Positions 1-10,748 of a stretch of 64,000 bases of DNA are shown here, piece after piece (the stretch's first letter is position 1; each line of letters opens with the position of its first letter). Position numbers and translations under genes: made by a program. The notes below the pieces were generated by a model. It saw nothing but the letters and a program-made list of their open reading frames with translations, was not told the origin of the DNA and made no database searches. Source of the DNA: Cylindrotheca closterium (lineage: Eukaryota > Bacillariophyta > Bacillariophyceae > Bacillariales > Bacillariaceae); assembly GCA_933822405.4 (NCBI GenBank), contig CAKOGP040001825.1:248001-312000 (forward strand), written 5' to 3'.

Positions 1-1856
1 ACAAACTCCTCCTGGAGCAACTTCTGTAGTCTTGGCTACATTCTCTTTTTTGTATTGCTGAATCACTCGTCGCATAGAGTCCGGACTAGTTGCAACCAAA
101 ATATCACCAGCGTTGCTATCCATTCCACCCGTCTTTTGGAATGCTACAAAGTAAACACCCATTTGATAGCAGGCAGCGTCGACACGGTGATCCTTTGAAA
201 CGGAAGGGAGGTGACTGGTGGTCGACACCATTTTTTCGTCCATAGATGGTGGGGCGCGAACGTGACAAAGAGTCAATTTTGTATGAGGCTTCCAAGGGCT
301 TCGGTACCTAGGTGTCCCAAACGGGACTTGGGAAGGACCGGCGTTGAGCGTGTTGGGAGTCAAACTGGATAGGTAGTAACGAATCCCGCCTGCAGTGACA
401 GCAACCAAAGTAATACGCGTGCTCTCCTTGTTTGGGACAACCTCAATACATACTGGAGTCAGGATAGAGTTTGATGGCGACCTTCGACGGCTTGATTTGT
501 TCGTCTCGGCCAACTTCAAAATGTTTCGAGCTCCTTCCATGCCACCAACGCCAGCTTGGGCTGCTTCTCCCCCACCAGGGAACTTGAGGATTCCTTCGCG
601 TTGGTTGTATGTTTGGGGCGGATACATCTTTCCACGACTGACAGCTTCGAGATATAATCTTGCGGTGGTAGCAGTATCCAGAACGGCGGTGAGGGTGACT
701 TTGGGGGCTTCAGCGATATCCAAAACACATATCCATCCTCGGCTGGACAAGGTATAGAGAACTTGTCTCTCATCGTCCACCACCATCTGTTTGATTGGTC
801 CACCACCCGTCGTCGTGTTGGTACTAAACGCCGAACTTATCAGCTTCTCGATGTAATCTGGCAAGAACGACGACAACGTCGATTTGGAGTGATCAATTCG
901 CTGGCATTTTCTGGGTGGTCGTCTGGCACCCATCACGCTAGCAAAGACACGCTTTCCTGTAGTGATCATCCCTGCAGATTGGGGCTTCTCGACAAGCACC
1001 TCGGGGCATGAAGACGCACTTGCGTCATAGAAACTGTCCAGTTGACGTTGAGTTTTCGCTGCATCGTCGGCCGCATACTGTGCTTGTAACAGCAAATCGT
1101 AGTCAAGCTCATACAAGTTCCCATCTTGACCGCCCAAAAAGATTCTACCAGCTTTTGTCGATGTAATTGAGATGAATGATACAAAGTCCGATGGAATAAC
1201 GAATCTAGTTCGAATCAAGCTCAACGCTTGGTTCTCTTTTCTCGCCAAGGCGCACAACATAGCCTCTTCTTTTGTAGTGACAACCAAACACCACTCGACC
1301 AATTCCCGAAAGACGCCTACAAAAAAGAAAATTGGAGGTTAGAAAGGCTTCTTCCAAAAAGGGTATGTTCAATAAAGCGATAATCTTGCTTGCCTTGTTT
1401 TGGTGGTGCAATCCCTACACTAACAATCGGTTGTTGACTTGGTACTTGAAAGTACAACAGTTCGCCATCGGCAGACCGTGTAAAGGTCCACAAGTAAATG
1501 GAATCATCAATAGTCAACCAAGCCAGTTCTGCTTCTGGAAATAGTCCCATCATGCTATATTGCTTTGCTTTTGCCAACTTTTCTTGCAAGAAAGACGGGA
1601 GTGGCATCGATTGCGCGTGTTTCCATTTTCCATCAGAAAAATAATGATGGTTGATGGGATCTGCATCACTAGGAATAGTATTGCTGGTAGTCGAAGTAGT
1701 AGATAGAATTCTGCGATAGAGATCGCCATGAGTTGACGTCTCGTCGCTTCGAAGCACCTTCAGGATAGATTTGCCCGCATTTCGGAGTGGTAAAAAGTCG
1801 TCATTCCAATAGTCCGACTGCGATGTGACCGAGTTGTTGCCCGCCGTCATCGACAT
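1..1856 (-). CDS. NUP155: Nucleoporin Nup155/Nup170 homologue, N-terminal part (cut by window edge)
   Basis: A scaffold nucleoporin of the inner ring of the nuclear pore complex. The first 593 codons are in the window. The family signature MMGLFPEAELAWLTIDDSIY is clear, followed by an SVGIAPPK segment and blades of the N-terminal beta-propeller: ITSTKAGRIFLGGQDGNLYE, then RIDHSKSTLSSFLP, then a VLYTLSSRGWICVLD strand and a LVAVTAGGIRYYLS strand. Exon 1 is 1394-1856 and exon 2 is 1-1316, still open at the edge. The intron 1317-1393 uses a GC donor with an AG acceptor; this junction restores the conserved PPKQGVFRELV reading. I chose the ATG at 1856 because the AGKSILKVLRSDE segment just after it aligns with the start of animal Nup155. 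The helical C-terminal half lies outside the window. Identification is firm; the exact start is less so. Confidence 0.9.
1317..1393 (-). other. GC-AG intron in NUP155
   Basis: On the minus strand no GT lies in the stretch where the reading frame must change. A GC donor (CAAG then GCAAGC) joined to a pyrimidine-rich TTTTTTGTAG acceptor restores the conserved Nup155 frame. The length, 77 nt, matches other introns in the window. Confidence 0.75.
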
Positions 1857-2611
1857 TTTCAACCTGTCTTCTCAATGCTCCTTTGCTTATATCCGAAAGG
1901 GCAAATGCACCAAGAATAGCTGTATTCTGGTCACGAGACAAAGGTTGAATGTCGATAGAGTTACTATTGATTTTGGTTATCAATGCATTGGCTGAGAGGA
2001 TCAATAATCGGAGGTCGACAGAGCTCCAGTTAGTCCAACGATGGGTTCATGGTACAAATTGTAGGTGCGAAAAAAATGCTGGTACGTTCAACGTCGCTCT
2101 GATATAAAAGATCGAAAGTCGAATTCGAACCAGTCGAACGAAGTCGCACCATCTACCCGACCCGTACTAACCTACAGTACCTGGTTCACTGTACGTGTGC
2201 TGTATCCAAACTCCCTTTTCGTTTTCAATGAAGCTGATGTCGAAGCCGTCAATAAATAGAGTAAATGCACAGCAAACAAGTTTTAGGACTAGTTAGTCAT
2301 CATAAAAGTCATAATCATTTGACAAAGAAGCAACAGGAGAACAACACAACAAGTCTGCTTATTCTCCTCCTCGTGGTGGTGTTCCTCGGCCCACCCGTCT
2401 CCACAAAACAGGTCTTCGTATAATACTGTTGATCTAGCAAGCTCTTTCCACTGCGGTGGCTCCGATAAAGTAGACAAAGGACATTCCTTGAGATATTTAT
2501 GACGACGTGCAGACGATAGTTGCGTCCACAAATACTGTCTCGACTGACTGACTGACTGACTCACTCGTTTCAGCTCCAGCTCTTTTTCTTGTTTCATTTT
2601 CTACAGAAAAC
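1857..2611. promoter_or_regulatory. Divergent intergenic region between NUP155 and the desulfurase-TtcA fusion
   Basis: This 755 bp stretch separates two start codons pointing away from each other, so it should hold both promoters. It contains a short GACT tetranucleotide run at 2542-2560, just upstream of the fusion gene, and a CTACAGTACCTGG element at 2172-2184 of a kind that recurs in other intergenic regions here. No open frame looks coding and no clear TATA box was seen. Confidence 0.5.
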
Positions 2612-5600
2612 ATGATCAGCAACGACAAAGACGATGCCTTGATTCTGGAAAACGGCTGGTCATTGTCGGAACGAGCTCACGAAACTGGTCCCTTGCATGA
2701 TGAAGCGACACCAACCAGTGATGTTGGCTCGATGGCAATGGACGAAGTTCGAGAGTCAGTGGCCCAAGACATGCTGGGAAGCGGAACAAGTTTTTCGTCG
2801 CCGCTCGAGTGGAAGGCGGGAGATGCCGTAAAGGTCCCACTGGTGTATTGTGATTTCACGGCCTCTCATCGACCTCTCAAGAGCATTGAAAAGTATGTTG
2901 AAAACACCTGCATGCCGTTCTATGGAAACACACATACCAATACTTCCATAACAGGAAGTCAATCGACAGCTTTTTGTAGCGAGGCGCGACAGATAATTGC
3001 CGAGGCATGCGGAGCTAAAATCACCGGGAAGGCAAGTCAAGATGTGGTTCTGTTTGCTGGAAATGGTACCACTTCTGCCATCCAACTTTTGACAGACTGC
3101 CTTGGCTTGAAACTGTATAAAGCCACTGACGAAAAACCGTTGATAATTTTGGGTCCTTTTGGTAAGTGGTTGGGATTTGTCAGCGTCATCGTTCCTGAAA
3201 CTAGGTGGTCTAAATTTCTATATAGAACATCATTCCAACATGTTGCCTTGGAGGGAACTTGGATTTGATATAGAGACAGTGAATCTACACGACGGGAATG
3301 TTGACCTGCAGCATCTGGAGCAGATTTTGATTCAAGAGGCCTATCGATCTGTCAAGATTGGAAGTTTCTCTGCCGTCAGCAACTTGACAGGAACCATTGC
3401 CGACGACTTGGCTATTACAGCTCTACTGCACAAACACGGTGCTCTCTCAGTTTGGGATTACGCAACTGGAGCATCCTACATCAATATGAACATGAATCCG
3501 ACGCATCCAGATTACCCAGATCCTTCACTGCTTGCCAAGGATGCCATTGTTTTCAGTGGTCACAAGATTCTGGGAGGCGTTGGAACACCAGTAAGTTTGC
3601 TTTTTGTACCAATGTTGAGAACGCAAGGATTGCATCCCAGGCGGTGTCGAGACCGAAAGGTCTCGTTGGCATCGTTGCACAAATTTCCTTTGCAAAAGAA
3701 AGCAGTCATCCTTTTCGAGACCATAGCTTCAATTTTCAACTCTTGTTGGAAGATTCTCAAAGTGATTGTCTTTAAGGGGGCGACGACAATTCTAATTATC
3801 TTTTGTTTCTTTTGTTGCAAGGGTGTTCTGGTGGTAAAGAAGAGGCTCGTTTCGCAACTCAACCCGCCTGCCATGTCTGGGGGAGGAACCGTTTTCTACG
3901 TCACCAAGCATAGTCACAGATTTTTGTCGAATCGAGTGGAGCGGTACGAAGGAGGTACACCCAATGTTGTCGGAATTTGGAGACTCGGCTTGGCATGGCA
4001 ATTCAAACAAAGGCTGAAGAAGATGTTCCCTGCAGGACAGACTCTAGAGGAATACGAGATCAAGCGGGCCAATACAATTCAAGACAGGCTGAAGGAAATC
4101 CCCAATCTAATGCTTTTGGACGGACATTTTGACAGTCGAAAGGTTCCAGTTTTCTCTTTTCTTATCAAATGTGGCAACCGATTCTTGCACTACAACTATG
4201 TTTGTGCACTTCTGAACGATCTTTTCGGAATACAATCTCGCGGTGGTTGCCAATGTGCTGGGCCATACGCGCAAATGCTACTGGGGATGCTGGAGCACAA
4301 CCAAGCTGTACAGCACTGGCTGGTACACGCAAAGGACGAATCGCTGAGACCTGGGGTCACAAGGTTCTCGTTGCCATCGCTTGGAACTAGCCCAGAACAA
4401 CAGGAATATGTCCTCAATGCCATTGCCTGGGTTGCAAAACACGGTTGGAAGTTCATGCATGTGTACTGTTGTAATCAACGCACTGGGGAGTGGCGACACA
4501 AATCTCGTCCGGGAGCGCCACTTGGGAAGAAGGAGAGAAGGTGGTTATCGCATTATGATCCCTTTAGAAGCAAACAAGCAGACAATGGTGACGGGGCAGC
4601 TCCAAATTATGAGAAGGCTCTCGAAAATGCCAATATCTTGCTTCAGATGGTTTTGAAGGACCACTCGAGTCTGTCTCAAACTTTGAAAATGACTGAAGAA
4701 ATTGAAGAGAAGTCTTTGCGGTGGTATGTGTACCCAAAGGAAGTCGCCGCTTTTGTGCAGGAAGGGGCGGAGGATGTGCCTGGGACCTTTGATAGAAACC
4801 TCCTTGTCGGAGCAATGCGTCCAATTTCTTGGTTCGGTTCGGAAACCCCTGAAAATATGTCGCAGCAACAAAAGCAAGCGGAGTCTGCCAGACGTTGTAG
4901 ATTCAAAGACGGGGAGCACATCGGGGATGCGCCTTTGCATGAGATTATTGAAGGATACGAAGATGGGGAGTTGTCCGAGTTATGTCAAATATACAATCCG
5001 AATGCTGATGCGTGGGAGCTTCTCCAACACTTCATGAAGTCACAATCACAGCTAGCTCCATCATTGAGCAGCTGGACTGGCGACAAGGCTCCGACTTCAG
5101 ACCACAAAGAAGACGGCTCAAATGACTCCTTGGATACAAACGAGAAGGCGGCCGACGATTCCACTGCTGATTGCACAAGTGGAACAGGTTCATCGACAGC
5201 CGATACGATGCATGCTGACGAATTTACCACGGCGAAAGATGCTTCTCAGACGATGGAGAGTACGCCCTCGATCTTTGCAGAACTGGAGGATCTTCCTGTG
5301 GTCGAAAAACGTGAAAAGAAAAAGCCATCACGAGACTCAGCAACTTGGGGTCAGGGTGTTAAGATGTCTCTGCAACCTCAAATTAGCTTAGAAGAAAGAA
5401 CTTCCGATGCTACAAGGCGGAAGGGATCAAAACACGTGAAACCACCGGCAAAGTTGATGCGATTAGTGACGCAAGGATTGATTCAATGGGACATGCTCCA
5501 AGAAGGTGACAGGCTGCTATTGGTACGTGGATTAATGTCTCTCTCTCGACAGCGAAACTCGTCTCTCACAGTAAAGTCTCGGATGTATAGGGCCTTTCTG

Positions 5601-6699
5601 GTGGAAAAGATTCTTTGAGTCTGCTGCACATTCTCCTGGAGTTTAAGAAGAAGCTCCCGATCAATTTCGACATTGAAGTCTGTACAATTGACCCCATGAC
5701 ACCATCTTTTGATCCATCGCCGCTTATTTCTTATGTCGAATCACTCGGGTTGAAATACCATTACATCAGGGACGAAATTGTAGAGCGCGCGATGAAGTCT
5801 GGGAAGGATGGAGAAGTGGTGAAGAGCCTTTGCGCTTACTGTGCTAGAATGAAGCGAGGTAATCTTTACAGTTGCGCAAGAAGGAACAATTGCAATAAGC
5901 TGGTGCTAGCACAACATGTAAGTGCAAACGGGCAAAGCATACACCCGAGTTTTCCAATCGATCTCACTCCTTGATTTCTCGCATGTAGCTTGACGACTTG
6001 GCTGAGTCATTCATGATGAGTGTAATGCACAATGGCTTCTTGAGAACTATGAAAGCAAACTACAAAATCAATGCGGGTGATTTGTCTGTCATCCGACCAC
6101 TTGTCTACGTCCGAGAGTCTCTCATGACGGAATTTGCCAAGTCGGCAAATCTGCCTATCATAAACGAGAATTGTCCAGCATGCTTTGAGGAACCAAAGGA
6201 AAGAGCTCGAATCAAGAAGATGCTGTCACGAGAAGAAGCATTGTACCCACGATTCTTTGATAACATTAAGGTAAGGGAAGCAGAGATCGGTGTCTATTGC
6301 AGTCGCTGACCATAGACTAATTCGTCTCGTTCTTTGCAGCGGTCGATGATGCCATTGATGCATGATGATGCTACAGCAATTTTGCGATCATATACGGAGG
6401 AGGCGCTAGCCAAGAGTCGCAAAGTAGACAAAAAGAAGGGAGGAAAGAACCAACCCAGCAAGGAGACCACTGCTTCTACTAAGGAGAGCACAGCTGACCC
6501 AAAAAAGGCAATGCGCCTACAAGATTGTAGTGACCAAGAATTAATTCGTGAGCTAGCAAGGCGACGAGCAGAACAGTTCAGACTCGCTGGAGCTTCTCCA
6601 GGGAATAAACGCGAAGGATTACCAGTAGACCCAACAGGACAAGTTTGCACTCTCAACGGAGGTGACGGGAGCATCCCATGTAGAGAACTGATGGAATAG
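2612..6699 (+). CDS. Fusion of class V aminotransferase/cysteine-desulfurase-like enzyme with a TtcA-type tRNA 2-thiolation ATPase
   Basis: Six exons (2612-3161, 3226-3590, 3822-5522, 5591-5917, 5989-6270, 6340-6699) encode 1194 residues. Residues about 70-520 are a class V PLP enzyme, with the PLP lysine in SGHKILGG near 297, the YEGGTPN motif, and a Cys pair in SRGGCQCAGPYA (448 and 450). An acidic, low-complexity linker follows. Residues about 845-1130 are a TtcA/TtuA-like PP-loop ATPase, with SGGKDS at 875-880, CAYC at 953-956, the AQHLDD motif and CPAC at 1043-1046. In known TtcA proteins the cysteines hold a 4Fe-4S cluster used to thiolate C32 of tRNA. The reading frame stays consistent across every splice junction, including the one that creates the PP-loop, so the fusion is real in the sequence. 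Inference: the N-terminal half may supply sulfur to the C-terminal half. No clear plastid presequence is seen. Actual desulfurase activity is not proven, because this SRGGC subfamily is poorly studied. Confidence 0.9.
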
Positions 6700-6764
6700 A
6701 CACGAAAGAAAAGATAATGTTGTTCTAGAGGAAAATCTGACATTCAATCTCAATGTTTATGCTA

Positions 6765-8714
6765 CTATCTGCCAGCCAAAACAACAATCAATAGAATGAA
6801 GAGCACGACGAGAGCGATGGAAACGGAAACGATAAGAAGCTTCTCGCCTGTACTTCTCCCTTCCATGCAAGATTGCCAAGTCTGCTGCGAAGAAGGCTGC
6901 GGCTCATTTTTTGCAGATTCTTTCATCGCACTCGAAATAAATTCCTTGCCCCTTGAGAGACAGTTAATCATTGCCAGTTCAAACTTTTCCCTAGCTTCTC
7001 TGCTCTTCGTAGCAGCCTTTTTTCTTTTTCTTTCCAGTGCACTCCGCAATGCGGTTTCGATATCGGATACCTGACAGGTATCAGAATGGCCGTGCATTGC
7101 TGAGACTTCGTCTTGCCTGGTTTGATGTATTACGACCGGAAATTCCGCTTGCCCAAATGCTAAACTGTGGTTATTTTCCGATATTCTGACCTCTTGGGAT
7201 GTGAAGTCAATACGGTTTTGCCCATTGTCGAAATATTTTAAACGTCGATGACCGTGCGCTAAACCTCCGGTCGGATCATCGACAAAATTTCCACCACGCC
7301 TTCTTCTTTGATCCTTTGCTACTCGCGTCAACTCGTGTATCTTCTTGCTGATGGAATCATCCACATCATATGGGACTGAGGCCCGCTGCTCTCTTCCCTG
7401 TATTGGCAACCGCTCTGTTCGACTTAGTAGCAACCCCTCTGCTCGATGTGAAATTTCCCCCTCGCGACGCTGCGTTGGCCTTTCCCTTTCTAGCTTTGAA
7501 CCGCTTTTCAACTTTTGAATTTTCTTCTTTAGCTCTCTGATCCTTGCATCTGATGATGATACGTCGCTACCTTTGGCACTCAGTTCTTCTTCAAGGTCCC
7601 TGACACGCTCAGTACGTTGTGTACATTTTGATTTCGTGTTCGTGTTTGTTGCTTTTGCCTGCCGCGTAGCTTCGTTACTGTGCCCATCACCATAGCTTTC
7701 ATCGTCGCTCTCTAGATCACTGTTGCTCTCAAGAGAAGATAATGTCGAATCGGACTTTGCATATACGATCAGCCTCGGTAGCCCCATCGATTTGTTGGCG
7801 GCATTCATTTTCGGACGACCAAATGCTTGATCAGCAATTTTATATGGTACTCGGTAAGCTACCGTCGAAATGTCTTCATTGTTGGAAGCAACCTTAATAG
7901 ACGGTAGGTAGTTGACATTTTCCAAGCGTTCAATTGGTCTCTCCTGCCTATTAAATCTCGTATCGAATACACTCTCCGGTGGATCCTCGGCAATCGAAAC
8001 TGCTGAAATATCTTCATCTCTTGACTTTTTCGGAATGAGTAGCGGAACCAATCTTTTGCAGAAAATCGACTGAGCTGTTTCCTTTTGCAACGATTCTATT
8101 GCCGATAAATCCGTATTACTAAGTGCTTCTTCTATAGACGGATAGTACGGAATGCCCTCTAGCTTTTTTGTCATCCTGTCTTTCCTTTCTCTTTCGTTGT
8201 CTTTCATATCGGGAGACTGCAAAATGAAATCAAGGTTGTTGGAATCGCTCACCGACCAATCATCGGATTTGCTTCTCAATGATTCTTTAAAGGAATGCTG
8301 TGGAGATATTTGAAGTTCCCTCGATACGTATGTTGAACCACTAGAGTCGCTCCAAGATGGTACTCGAGCTTTTTGAGAGCGAAGCACCGCTGTCGCTAGT
8401 GCGGCTGCAGAACTGATATCAATTGATGATGTGAGGGAGACTTCACATTCCGTACTACCTTGTGATGCCGAAGCGTTCCCAATTTCCTCCTCCTCAATGT
8501 AAAGACCCGATGTTTCTGAATCATAACTGATGTTGCGTCCACAATTTGTTGTCGTATCTTCCAGATTGAACCTGCTCCGTACGTCCCACCCGGGGAGCGA
8601 CGCTCTATTCCCCAAACTTTGCTTTTTACTAGAACTCCGGCAATCTTTTTGTCTTGCCATTTGTTGATATTCAATTGAAACCAGTAGTGCGGTGGCGATT
8701 CTTCCACTGTTCAT
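6765..8714 (-). CDS. Unknown Ser/Asp-rich protein with coiled coil and C-terminal membrane anchor
   Basis: A single-exon frame of 649 residues that I do not recognise. It is rich in Ser, Asp, Glu and Arg, as expected of a mostly disordered cytosolic protein. A short coiled coil lies near residues 370-407 (heptads in RVRDLEEELSAK and ARIRELKKKIQKL). A strongly hydrophobic stretch near residues 625-647 is followed by only two residues, the layout of a tail-anchored membrane protein. Two imperfect copies of a short unit (YYPSIEEALSNTDLSAIESL, and NYLPSIKVASNNEDISTVAY) lie about 80 residues apart. The start is the ATG at 8714. The gene is convergent with the fusion gene, whose stop is only 65 bp away. 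Confidence 0.7.
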   Translation of the reverse strand: MNSGRIATALLVSIEYQQMARQKDCRSSSKKQSLGNRASLPGWDVRSRFNLEDTTTNCGRNISYDSETSGLYIEEEEIGNASASQGSTECEVSLTSSIDISSAAALATAVLRSQKARVPSWSDSSGSTYVSRELQISPQHSFKESLRSKSDDWSVSDSNNLDFILQSPDMKDNERERKDRMTKKLEGIPYYPSIEEALSNTDLSAIESLQKETAQSIFCKRLVPLLIPKKSRDEDISAVSIAEDPPESVFDTRFNRQERPIERLENVNYLPSIKVASNNEDISTVAYRVPYKIADQAFGRPKMNAANKSMGLPRLIVYAKSDSTLSSLESNSDLESDDESYGDGHSNEATRQAKATNTNTKSKCTQRTERVRDLEEELSAKGSDVSSSDARIRELKKKIQKLKSGSKLERERPTQRREGEISHRAEGLLLSRTERLPIQGREQRASVPYDVDDSISKKIHELTRVAKDQRRRRGGNFVDDPTGGLAHGHRRLKYFDNGQNRIDFTSQEVRISENNHSLAFGQAEFPVVIHQTRQDEVSAMHGHSDTCQVSDIETALRSALERKRKKAATKSREAREKFELAMINCLSRGKEFISSAMKESAKNEPQPSSQQTWQSCMEGRSTGEKLLIVSVSIALVVLFILLIVVLAGR

Positions 8715-9323
8715 TCATTCATGCTTCTAACCGTTGACCAGCCATCTCACACAAAATAATCACATTATGAATTTTGGCCAAACATGCTGCCAGACACGAT
8801 CTGCAGTCGTGTGAGAATAAGAGCTTTCTTAGTCCAAATGACATCTTCGACTATTCATTTCTGGAATGCGTGATCATGAGCAAGGACCTTCACTAAATAT
8901 GAAATTGTTGCAATGGAACCAGCTAACAATGTAACAGGTCAATCAGATAGTTTGCATATCATGTCAACTTTCAACGCAACCAGCAGAAGTGGGACAATTC
9001 CTACTGCCGTACAAGTTCAGAGTACCAAAAAATATTTGGTTGGTGGTACGTTGCTACCTGGTACCAGTTCCAGGTACCGGTCTACTCACTACAGATGTCT
9101 TCGTGTCTTCTGCGACATCCCAAATTTTCACATTTTGGATAGGCAGGCAGGTGCCACCTTGTTCTCAACGGCTTCCACCATCCACCATCCAGTATTGTAT
9201 ACCATTGTCATACGTCCAAACAAGTTTGCTGGAGCATCTTCTCCATAGCATTGCTTGGCATTCAAGGGGACCCAGCACACCTTACAATAAGAAATATAGG
9301 TATATTCAAAAGCTTCTAGAATA
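8715..9323. promoter_or_regulatory. Divergent intergenic region upstream of syntaxin copy 1
   Basis: 609 bp between the tail-anchored protein (minus) and syntaxin copy 1 (plus). It holds a GTACC-rich inverted-repeat cluster at 9054-9080 (CCTGGTACC, AGTT, CCAGGTACCGG), similar to elements in other intergenic gaps of the window. No convincing coding frame. Confidence 0.45.
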
Positions 9324-10479
9324 ATGAACAACTTGCTAGGGGATATTCCCGACTGGGCAAAGGATGATTCCGATGATGATGACCCAAAGGAAAAAGATGG
9401 CGATGTTGAAATGGCTCAGAAAAAGGTGACAATTATGGATCACTTCTTCCGCGAAGTAGATAATATCAAGGCAGATATCGAAGCCGTTGCGGAAGCCGCC
9501 AAGACAATCGATAAAATCAACGAAGAGGCAATGAGAGCGACCACAACCGCCGAAGAAAATAAACTATCAAAACAGCTGAAGCCACTTATTGATTCGACGA
9601 ACAATAGGGCGAGGAGGACCAAGACCTTATTGGGTTTATTGAAGGAAGAATCAGAAAAGTTGGAAAAGGAAGAAAAACTGAATGCTTCCGATCTACGGTA
9701 AGTGTGCTAGCGAGGATGTGATGTACTTCATCTGTGTTGCTTTATCTTACACCCATCTAGTGTCCGAAAGAATATGACCACAACCTTGACCCGCAAATTT
9801 GTGGATGAAATGAAGCTTTATCAACAGGCACAACAACAATATAAGACAGATATTAAGAAGAAGGTGAAACGACAAGTTCAAGTTGTGAAACCAGACGCAA
9901 CTGACGAGGATGTCGACCGAGTCATGAAGAGTGAAGGTGGGAAAGATGCATTGTACAAGGAGAAAATTTTGGCTGGAAGTGTCAATGACCAAATTAAGTG
10001 AGTTATGAAGTGTTTCGTTAGATTTGAATGAGTGACTAGAGTTGTTTTCTCATACACTGCTCGAAGAACAACCTATGCCAAGGTTGCTGGAAAGTACCAA
10101 GATGTTCTGACGTTAGAACAGTCTGTGGCTGAGCTGCATCAAATGTTCTTGGACTTTGCATTGTTAACAGAGCAGCAGGGAGAGCTGTTAGATCAGATCG
10201 AGTTTCAAGTGAAGCAGGCTAATGACTATGTGGAGGAGGGTAATGTTGAGTTGGTGGAAGCAATCGTATATCAAAAGGCCATTAGAAAGAAGCAATGGTA
10301 TGTCGCAAAACGAGTCATAATCATGATCATGGTCAAAGTGAATTGGGCTAACCACTATTTCCTTTTCTTCTTCTCCGAAGTATGATTATCGGGGCTGCAG
10401 TTGTAGCTGTAATTGTACTGCTTTTCGTTACTGGAATCCTTCCCTAATATGGGACAGGAGCTTCATTGTCACCATTGTA
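9281..10479 (+). repeat. Direct repeat unit 1 (1199 bp, contains syntaxin copy 1)
   Basis: Matches 10706-11904 at a constant offset of 1425 bp. Exons and the introns I compared are identical; the first mismatches are at 9280 (C versus T) and 10480 (T versus C). Sequence outside these points is diverged on both sides. Confidence 0.9.
9324..10447 (+). CDS. Syntaxin (Qa-SNARE), tandem copy 1
   Basis: A plasma-membrane/exocytic type syntaxin of the Sso1/STX1/SYP1 group, 302 residues. Exons are 9324-9697, 9761-9997, 10067-10297 and 10381-10447. An acidic N-terminus is followed by the three-helix Habc region (starting near IMDHFFREVDNIKADIEAV). The Qa-SNARE motif runs through LHQMFLDFALLTEQQGELLD, with the zero-layer Gln in EQQGE, then the basic KAIRKKQ stretch. 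The last small exon encodes the membrane anchor (IIGAAVVAVIVLLFVTGIL). All introns are GT-AG and 63-83 bp. From 9281 to 10479 it is identical to copy 2, introns included. Expected role: target-membrane SNARE in vesicle fusion. Confidence 0.92.
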
Positions 10480-10748
10480 TATGTAGTGGCTGTGGGATGG
10501 AGTAAACGATGTGAACAGTGGCCTCGAGGTTTGTGTGTCCAATTATAAACGGAAGACAGCTCCGAGTTGAGACCCGTTTTGAATACCTGCTATGAGACTG
10601 GCATACGTGAGACGTGCAGACTGGACATTCGACAAAAATGTGAAGACACAATAATTCTCGCTTTGGCAAGAGCCCCCATTCTTCGGTTTGCATACTGAAG
10701 CACATCTTACAATAAGAAATATAGGTATATTCAAAAGCTTCTAGAATA
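10448..10748 (+). other. Spacer between syntaxin copies 1 and 2
   Basis: Holds the 3' untranslated region of copy 1, which is alignable with but clearly diverged from those of copies 2 and 3, and the promoter of copy 2. The last 43 bp (10706-10748) belong to the perfect repeat. No other gene is visible. Confidence 0.5.

Noticed and set aside
2110..2140. A tRNA B-box-like GGTTCGAAT on the minus strand
   Set aside because: The flanking bases do not pair into a T stem or acceptor stem.
3159..3225. An upstream start for a second gene inside the first intron of the fusion gene
   Set aside because: The frame only appears open because the intron contains no stop; splice signals and protein conservation show a single gene.
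3591..3821. Reading straight through the second intron of the fusion gene (the frame stays open)
   Set aside because: The family has GGVGTPGVLVVKK without an insertion; a GT-AG intron restores it exactly.
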